Positions 57,852 through 64,000 of a stretch of 64,000 nucleotides of DNA are shown here, in pieces; position 1 is the first letter of the stretch; every line of letters begins with the position of its first letter. The notes under the pieces were generated by a model, which saw only the letters and a program-made list of their open reading frames with translations, ran no database searches and was not told where the DNA came from. The DNA is from Brevundimonas terrae (GTDB lineage: Bacteria > Pseudomonadota > Alphaproteobacteria > Caulobacterales > Caulobacteraceae): the NCBI RefSeq assembly GCF_011761985.1, contig NZ_JAASQT010000001.1, positions 744,001-808,000 of the forward strand, read 5' to 3'. Position numbers and translations under genes: made by a program.

Positions 57852-60517
57852 TGTCACTGGACCCGCGTCTGTTGGCGGCCGCATCGGCTGACGATGTGCG
57901 CGGGGCGGTAACGGCCTATCTGCGCGAGGGCTATGAGGCGGCGCGCGACGGGGCGCGGCGTCGGCTGGAATCCGGTGGTGAAGGGGCCGAGGTGGCGCGG
58001 CTCTATGCCGAGGCGGCGGATGATCTGCTGATCAGTCTGTGGCGCTTTGCGACCGAGGTGCTCTATCCCGATGCGGGAGATCGGCTCAGCCTGCTGGCGG
58101 TGGGCGGCTATGGGCGCGGGGTTCTGGCCCCGTTCTCGGACCTTGATCTGCTGATATTGCGTCCTGCGCCACAGGTGTCCGAACGGGCCGCCAAGGTCGG
58201 CGAGTTCATCCATTATGTGCTGTGGGATATGGGGCTGAAACTCGGCTCCAGTTTCCGGTCCCTGCGCGAGACGCTGGACCTGGCCCAGAGCGATATGACG
58301 GTGCGCACCACGCTGTTGGAGGCGCGGCTTGTGGCCGGCGATGTCCGACTGGGCGAGGGTTTGTTGAAGCGGTTTCGTGCGCGGGTACGCGATGCCGATC
58401 CGAGCCCGTTTATCGCCGCCAAGATGTCGGAACGCGATGTCCGCATCAGCAAGGCGGGCGGGGTGCGCAACCGCGTGGAGCCGAACGTCAAGGACGGCAA
58501 GGGTGGCCTGCGAGACCTGAACACTCTGTTCTGGATTGCCCTGTCGGTAGACCCTGACAGTGCGCGGGGCAAAAAGGCGCTGGAGAGCTTTCTGGGGGCG
58601 GGCGAGATGCGCAGCTTCCGCGAGGCGATCGGCTTTTTGTGGCAGGTGCGTATCCATCTGCATCTGGTCGCGGGCCGTGCCGAAGAGAAACTGACCTTCG
58701 ATTTCCAGCCCGAGATTGCGCGGCGCATGGGCTGGCGCGGTCGTGGTGACGAACTGGCGGTTGAGCGTTTCATGCGCCGCTACTTCCTTGTCGCCGGGCG
58801 GGTGGGGGCGCTGACCCGCGCCGTGTCCGCGCAATTGGAAGCTCGCCAGCAGAAAAAAGCCGAGGGCCTGTCGCGAGGCCTGTCGCGCCTGTTCCAAAGA
58901 AGACGCGTCAAACTGGCCTTTGACGGGTTGGTGGTCGAACAGGACCGCCTCAGCGTCAACAGCGCCAATGTGTTTGCTCGCGATCCGCTGCGGCTTCTGA
59001 TCCTGTTTGTCGAGGCCGACCGGCTGGATATCGACCTGCATCCCGATGCGGTGGCGGCAGTCATCCGTTCGCTGTCGTTGGTGACACCGGCCGTGCGGCG
59101 TGATGCGAGGGCCAGCGAGCTTTTGCTGCATCTTCTGGCCCATAGCCGGCGGCCCTATCGGGTGCTGTCATTGATGAACGAGACGGGGCTTTTGGGGCGG
59201 TTCCTGCCGGAATGGGGCCGGATTGTCGGCCAGACCCAGTTCAACATGTATCACGCCTATACGGTGGACGAGCACACGCTTCAGGCTGTCGGCATTATCG
59301 ACGACATCAAGAAGGGTACGCTGGAACACGACCATCCGGCGTCCTCGGCGGTCATCCATAGTATCGTCGATCCCGAAGCCCTGATGCTGGCCATGTTGCT
59401 GCATGATGTCGGCAAGGGCGGCGATCTGGGCCAGTTGGAAGAAGGGGCCATTGCCGCTCGCAGTGCCTGCGAGCGGCTGGGCATTGATCCGCGCCGGATC
59501 GAGCTAGTGGTCTGGCTGGTGCGCAATCACCTGCTGATGAGCGACTATGCCCAAAAGCGCGATGTGTCGGACCCTGACACGGTGCGGGCCTTTGCCGAGG
59601 CGGTGGGCGATCTGGAGCGTCTGCGGATGCTTATGGTGCTGACGGTCGCCGATATCCGCGCCGTCGGGCCGGGGGTGTGGAACGGCTGGAAAGGGCAGTT
59701 GATGCGCGCCCTGTTCGACAAGGCCGAGGCCCTGTTCCGTGGCGATGATGTGCGCGGCGATGATCTATTGCCGGACTATGCGGCCCTGATCGAAAAGGCG
59801 CGTTTTGCCGGTGTGGCGGTCCAGACCACCCTGCCGCAAGGGCCGCTGGAAGCGACCTCGCGCATCGTGGTTGCCACCCATGACCGGCGCGGCCTGTTTG
59901 CCGATATGACGGCCACGTTGGCCATGGCCGGTGCCGATGTGGTGGGGGCGCATCTGGCCACGCAGGATGACGGCATGGCGCTGGAAGTGTTTGAAATCCA
60001 GAACAGCGCGGGCGAACCCTATGGGCTTATCGAGCCGCGCCGTCTGTCCATTCTGGCACGCGGGCTGGAACGGGCGGCACTCAAGGGCGCCCGCACCTCG
60101 GCCCATACGGTCCAGAGGGTCAGTGCGCGGCGGGCCGTTTTCGATGTGCGTCCGGTGGTGCGGATCGATACGGCCTTTGTGCCGCATGCGGTGGTCGTAG
60201 AGGTATCGGGGGCGGACCGTTCGGGTCTGCTGTCCGATCTGGCGCATATCTTTTCCGAACTGAATTTCTCGGTGCGCTCGGCCCATATTGCCTGTTTTGG
60301 TGAGCGGGCCGTGGATGCGTTTTATCTGACCGATAATGACGGAAAAAAGCCGACCGATGCGGCGGCGCTGGACGTTTTGCGTCAGGCCTTGATCGAGGCA
60401 CTGGATGAACCGTTGCTGGGACCGGAAGGGCGGCCCATCACGCCTGTGCGGGCCAGTATCCGCGATGTGTCGGTAATCGGCACCAACCCCGTATCCAAGA
60501 CGGCTCCGCCGCGCTAA
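57851..60517 (+). CDS. glnD: [Protein-PII] uridylyltransferase/uridylyl-removing enzyme
   Basis: 888 residues. Nucleotidyltransferase domain with GGYGRGVLAPFSDLDLLIL (catalytic Asp97-x-Asp99), a GlnD-specific region (NVKDGKGGLRDLNTLFWIA), an HD phosphohydrolase domain (MLLHDVGKGGDLGQLE) for deuridylylation, and two C-terminal ACT domains (VATHDRRGLFADMTATLAMAG and VSGADRSGLLSDLAHIFSEL) that sense glutamine. It controls PII proteins and so nitrogen assimilation. One-base overlap with mutS; murJ follows after 24 bases. Confidence 0.97.
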
Positions 60518-60541
60518 GCGACAGGAGACGAGGAGCCGTCC

Positions 60542-62260
60542 GTGAACGACAAAAACAATACCCCGCCGCAAGACCTGCCTGACAGCTTGCCCCAAAGTCT
60601 GCCACAGACCTTGTCGCCCGAGGCGGATGCCGCACAGACGGCGGTGGAAAACCAGGCCGATATGGCACCGCAAAGCACTGGCGTGGCCAAGTCGTCTGCG
60701 GTGTTCGGGGGTATGACCCTGCTGAGCCGTCTGGCCGGTTTTGCGCGTGACACGGTGATTACGGCGGCGCTGGGGGCCTCGGCGGGGCCTGCGGCAGATG
60801 CCTATTATACGGCACTGAACTTCCCCAATCTGTTTCGCCGCATCTTTGCCGAGGGCGCGTTTGCCGCTGCCTTTGTGCCGGCCTATGCGCGCAAGCTAAA
60901 GACCGAAGGTTCCGAGGCCGCCGATCAGGTTGCGACCGATGCCATGGCGGTGATCGTGACGGCGACACTGGTCCTGACAGTGATCGCGCAACTGGCCATG
61001 CCGTGGCTGATGACTGTCATCAATGTCGGCTTCCTTGACGATCCCGAGCGTTTCAAGCTGGCGGTGGTGCTGACCCAGATCACCATGCCCTATCTGCCCT
61101 GTATGGCGGTGGCGGCCCTGCTCAGCGGCGTTCTGAATGCGCGCGGGCGGTTCTTGGTGTCGGGTGCCTACCCGATCCTTTTGAATGTCATCATGCTGTT
61201 GATGATCCTGCCGGTGAAGGGCGGGCCTGTGGCCTCGGCCACTATGGCCAGCTGGTCGGTACTGGTGGCCGGTGTGGCGCAGGCAGGCCTGTGCTGGTGG
61301 GCGGTGCGCAAGGCGGGTGCCAATATCCGCATCCGCATTCCGCGCATGACCCCGGCGGTCAAGGCCATCATCATCACCGCTATTCCGGCGGCCATCGGTA
61401 ACTCGGCGACCCAGATCAACGTCTTCTTGTCGGGCAACCTGTCCAGCTTTGTGAACGGTGGACGCACATGGCTGGCGACTGCCGACCGTCTTTACCAGTT
61501 GCCGCTGGGGCTGGTCGGGGTGGCCATCGGTATTGCCCTTCTGCCGCGTCTGTCGGCGGCGGTGGCGACCGGCGATCACAAGCAACAACAAGGCTCGATG
61601 GACGAGGCCATGATCCTGTCCATGGCGCTGACGCTTCCGGCAGCGGCGGCCCTGATGGGGATGCCTTTGTTCCTGATCGACGGCCTGTTCACGCGCGGCG
61701 AGTTTCTGGCCTTTGATGCCGAGAATACCGCTCGCGCCCTGTTCCAGTTCGGCTGGGGCGTTCCGGCCTTTGTGCTGATCCGTATTCTGGCACCGGCCTT
61801 CTATGCCCGTTCCGACAGCCGCACACCGATGCGCTATGCGCTGGTCTCGGTGGCGGTCAATGCGGCACTGGCTGTGGGTCTGTTCTTTATGGGCATGGGC
61901 GTAGCGGGCATCGCGGCGGCGGTCAGTGCCTCGGCATGGGTCAATGCCCTGTTGCTGGCGGCCAATCTGTGGCGCACCGACTATTACCGCCCCAGCAAGA
62001 ACTCCATGTCGCGCCTGTCGCGTATCCTGCTGGCCAGTATCGGCATGGGTGTGTTTGTGGCCCTGTGCAGCTGGGCACGTCCGTGGATTGAGGCCCCGAT
62101 TGCCGATGTGCTGGCCATGATCGGCACCGAGCGCGGGGTCAAGGAACTGGCCATGCTACTGGTGGTGGGCTTTGGCGGTTTGGCCTATGTGGGGCTGGCC
62201 TTTGCGACCCGCGCCGTGACCGTGCGCGATATCAAACGCCTGATCCGTCGTGGCGGTTAA
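60542..62260 (+). CDS. murJ: Lipid II flippase MurJ
   Basis: 572 residues from GTG at 60542 (GAGGAG upstream). A hydrophilic extension of about 47 residues, rich in Pro, Gln and Ala, precedes the conserved start SSAVFGGMTLLSRLAGFARDTVITAALG. Fourteen membrane helices of the MOP superfamily follow, with the MurJ motif FPNLFRRIFAEGAFAAAFVPAY and arginines in the central cavity. It flips the peptidoglycan precursor lipid II to the periplasm. The extension is unusual in length; an ATG near residue 41 would remove it. Confidence 0.93.
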   Translation: MNDKNNTPPQDLPDSLPQSLPQTLSPEADAAQTAVENQADMAPQSTGVAKSSAVFGGMTLLSRLAGFARDTVITAALGASAGPAADAYYTALNFPNLFRRIFAEGAFAAAFVPAYARKLKTEGSEAADQVATDAMAVIVTATLVLTVIAQLAMPWLMTVINVGFLDDPERFKLAVVLTQITMPYLPCMAVAALLSGVLNARGRFLVSGAYPILLNVIMLLMILPVKGGPVASATMASWSVLVAGVAQAGLCWWAVRKAGANIRIRIPRMTPAVKAIIITAIPAAIGNSATQINVFLSGNLSSFVNGGRTWLATADRLYQLPLGLVGVAIGIALLPRLSAAVATGDHKQQQGSMDEAMILSMALTLPAAAALMGMPLFLIDGLFTRGEFLAFDAENTARALFQFGWGVPAFVLIRILAPAFYARSDSRTPMRYALVSVAVNAALAVGLFFMGMGVAGIAAAVSASAWVNALLLAANLWRTDYYRPSKNSMSRLSRILLASIGMGVFVALCSWARPWIEAPIADVLAMIGTERGVKELAMLLVVGFGGLAYVGLAFATRAVTVRDIKRLIRRGG

Positions 62261-62457
62261 TGGGCGTGATGTGCGAAGGTTGCCCTTGGCCGATAGAGAC
62301 GATAAGCCACTGTCCATGATCTGTGTGCCCATGTTTTGTGGATTGCCTCGCGCGACAGGACGATGGCGCGGCTGAATGTTCAGCTGCTGCCTTGCCTGTC
62401 GCTGCCTGATGGCCAGCGATCACTTCTTCCCGAACGATTTTCGTCCAGAGCTTTCCC
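62261..62457. other. Intergenic region murJ-trpS, no feature identified
   Basis: 197 bases, with no ORF having a ribosome site, no hairpin terminator and no recognisable promoter boxes. It probably contains the trpS promoter and leader, but nothing can be pointed to. Confidence 0.5.
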
Positions 62458-63495
62458 ATGACTGATCAAACTCCGGCCCCCTATACTGGCCCTCGCCGCA
62501 TCCTGTCCGGTATCCAGGCCTCGGGTGCGCTGCACCTCGGCAACTATCTGGGTGCGCTGAAGCGCTTCGTTGAAATGCAGAATGCAGGCGACCCCTGCTA
62601 TGTCTTCGTCGCCGATATGCACGCCATCACTGTGTGGCAGGATCCGGCCAAGCTGACCGCCCAGACGCGCGAGATCGCTGCGGCCTATCTGGCGGCGGGT
62701 CTTGATCCGTCCAAGTCGGTGATCTTCCCGCAATCGGCGGTTCCGGCCCATGCCGAGCTGGCGTGGATTTTCAACTGCACGGCCCGCCTCGGCTGGTTGG
62801 ACCGGATGACCCAGTTCAAGGAAAAGTCGGGCAAGCACAAAGAGCGCTCGTCGGTCGGCCTTTATACCTATCCGGTGCTGCAGGCGGCAGACATCCTGCT
62901 GTATAAGGCGACTGGCGTTCCGGTCGGCGAAGACCAGAAACAGCATCTGGAACTGACCCGCGACATCGCCCAGAAGTTCAATAACGACTTCGGCGTGCCG
63001 AACTTCTTCCCGCAGCCCGAACCGATGATCCAGGGTCCGGCCACGCGCGTCATGAGCCTGCGTGACGGTACCGCCAAGATGTCCAAGTCCGACCCGTCGG
63101 ACCTGTCGCGCATCAACCTGACCGACGATGCCGAAACCATCGCCAACAAGATCAAGAAGGCCAAGTCGGACATGGATGTCCTGCCCGACACGGTTGAAGG
63201 TCTGGAAGGTCGCCCCGAGGCCAAGAACCTCGTCGCCATCTATGCCGCGCTGGCCGATATGAGCCGCGAAGCTGTGCTGGCCGAGTTTGGCGGTCAGGGC
63301 TTTGGTGGCTTCAAGCCGAAATTGGCTGAACTGGCCGTGTCCTCCATGGCACCGGTCACGTCCGAAATGCGTCGCCTGATCAATGATCCGGCCGAGATCG
63401 ACCGCGTGCTGGCCAAGGGTGCCGAACAGGCGCGCGAAACCGCCCAGCCGGTGGTGGACGAGGTCAAGAAGATCGTCGGCTTCTGGCAGGGCTAA
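62458..63495 (+). CDS. trpS: Tryptophanyl-tRNA synthetase
   Basis: 345 residues. Class I aminoacyl-tRNA synthetase: the HIGH-type motif is ALHLGNYLG (about 24-32) and the KMSKS motif is [10 protein letters not shown]. The tryptophan-site region [17 protein letters not shown] is intact. The 197-base upstream gap holds no tRNA-sensing element that I can recognise and no strong ribosome site. The order mutS-glnD-murJ-trpS is typical of Alphaproteobacteria. Confidence 0.96.
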   Translation: MTDQTPAPYTGPRRILSGIQASGALHLGNYLGALKRFVEMQNAGDPCYVFVADMHAITVWQDPAKLTAQTREIAAAYLAAGLDPSKSVIFPQSAVPAHAELAWIFNCTARLGWLDRMTQFKEKSGKHKERSSVGLYTYPVLQAADILLYKATGVPVGEDQKQHLELTRDIAQKFNNDFGVPNFFPQPEPMIQGPATRVMSLRDGTAKMSKSDPSDLSRINLTDDAETIANKIKKAKSDMDVLPDTVEGLEGRPEAKNLVAIYAALADMSREAVLAEFGGQGFGGFKPKLAELAVSSMAPVTSEMRRLINDPAEIDRVLAKGAEQARETAQPVVDEVKKIVGFWQG

Positions 63496-63499
63496 GGGC

Positions 63500-64000
63500 T
63501 TGTCGCACCCTCTGGACCGTCCGGTCTTAAGCGCATTGCGCGGTGCCCGTCAGGCCTCTTTGGCCATCACGACGGGCGCTGCCATGCGCTTTCAGCCCGG
63601 CTATGCCGCCTTTGCGGTCTGTCCCGATCCGACGCCACAGGCACTGGCCGATCTGGCGCAACTGGACATGCCCGAAGGCGTGCTGATCACGGTCGAGGCC
63701 GAGGTTCAGCCGGTGCCGCAAGGTCTGGTGAGTGTGAAGGCGGCGGTGCTGGCCCAGATGGTGTTGTCGGCACCGGCGCAGTTTTCCAAAACGGGTATTG
63801 CGGTCGAGCCTTTGGGCGAGGCCGATGCGGCGGACATGCTGGCTCTGGCGACCCTGACCGAGCCGGGGCCGTTCTATGCCATGACCCATCGTCTGGGTGA
63901 TTTCGTCGGCGTGCGCCATGACGGTCGTCTGCTGGCGATGGCGGGCGAGCGGATGAAGCCGGACGGCTTTACCGAGGTGTCGGGCGTGTGCGTGCATCCC
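63500..64000 (+). CDS. GNAT-family N-acetyltransferase (3' end outside window)
   Basis: Partial: 167 codons from a TTG at 63500, four bases after the trpS stop codon, open to the window edge. The N-terminal 95 residues are poorly conserved. From about residue 100 the GNAT pattern appears: VEPLGEADAADMLALATLTEPGPFYAMTHRLGDFVGVRHDGRLLAMAGERM, and the sequence ends in FTEVSGVCVHP, just before the acetyl-CoA-binding R-G-x-G loop that would follow. The substrate is unknown. Probably co-transcribed with trpS. The start codon could also be an internal ATG at 63583. Confidence 0.75.
   Translation, partial: MSHPLDRPVLSALRGARQASLAITTGAAMRFQPGYAAFAVCPDPTPQALADLAQLDMPEGVLITVEAEVQPVPQGLVSVKAAVLAQMVLSAPAQFSKTGIAVEPLGEADAADMLALATLTEPGPFYAMTHRLGDFVGVRHDGRLLAMAGERMKPDGFTEVSGVCVHP

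Noticed and set aside
62261..62457. A T-box or other riboswitch upstream of trpS
   Set aside because: No specifier-loop or antiterminator pattern, and such elements are rare outside Gram-positive bacteria.

Overview
The window is a continuous stretch of alphaproteobacterial core chromosome, GC-rich, about 95% coding, with no rRNA, tRNA, insertion sequence, prophage or CRISPR array that I can see and no gene-free gap above 300 bases. Caulobacterales (Caulobacteraceae; possibly Asticcacaulis or Brevundimonas-like, genus not provable from this text) is indicated by a DivL-type kinase with Tyr in place of the H-box His, a ShkA-type c-di-GMP-responsive hybrid kinase, a CIRCE-controlled groESL operon, and two promoters of the alphaproteobacterial general stress sigma factor type (GGAAC-N16/17-CGTT). 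58 protein genes are called, two of them cut by the window edges.

Layout. 1-3730: C-terminal part of a DsbD-family reductase, an exported redoxin, a small secreted protein and pgi. 3744-7733: glycine-zipper envelope protein, CIRCE-groES-groEL, a GcvA-like LysR regulator divergent from a 46-aa unknown gene. 7801-14680: exported M17 and M28 peptidases, Gre-family factor, flavoprotein, serine hydrolase, NTF2-like protein. 14731-25623: rarD, asd, zapE, mdh, EcsC-HIT pair, then sdhCDAB with a [2Fe-2S] ferredoxin and a glycerate-kinase-like gene. 25627-33654: HAD hydrolase and divL, a zincin, rsmB-kup, DUF1223. 33762-42354: two tandem exported prolyl oligopeptidases, a K+ channel with a zinc ribbon, dapF, and maeB fused to a phosphotransacetylase domain. 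42411-51344 (all minus strand): rsmI-yraN-SirB1-gshB-secreted repeat protein-yifB-shkA-ampG. 51452-52599: a general-stress cassette (DUF1328; DUF883-DUF1469). 52782-64000: FAH-family hydrolase plus zeta-class GST isomerase, an aldo/keto-reductase-like protein without its catalytic residues, then mutS-glnD-murJ-trpS and a GNAT start.

How it works together. mdh, sdhCDAB and maeB cover three steps around malate and succinate in central carbon metabolism. asd and dapF feed lysine/meso-diaminopimelate, murJ flips lipid II and ampG recovers muropeptides, so cell-wall supply and recycling are well represented. divL and shkA are nodes of the polarity/cell-cycle network. The most unusual points are the apparent loss of all haem-associated histidines in SdhC and SdhD, the two stress-sigma promoters reading into small membrane proteins, the catalytically stripped aldo/keto-reductase homologue, and a palindrome lying inside the sdh promoter spacer.
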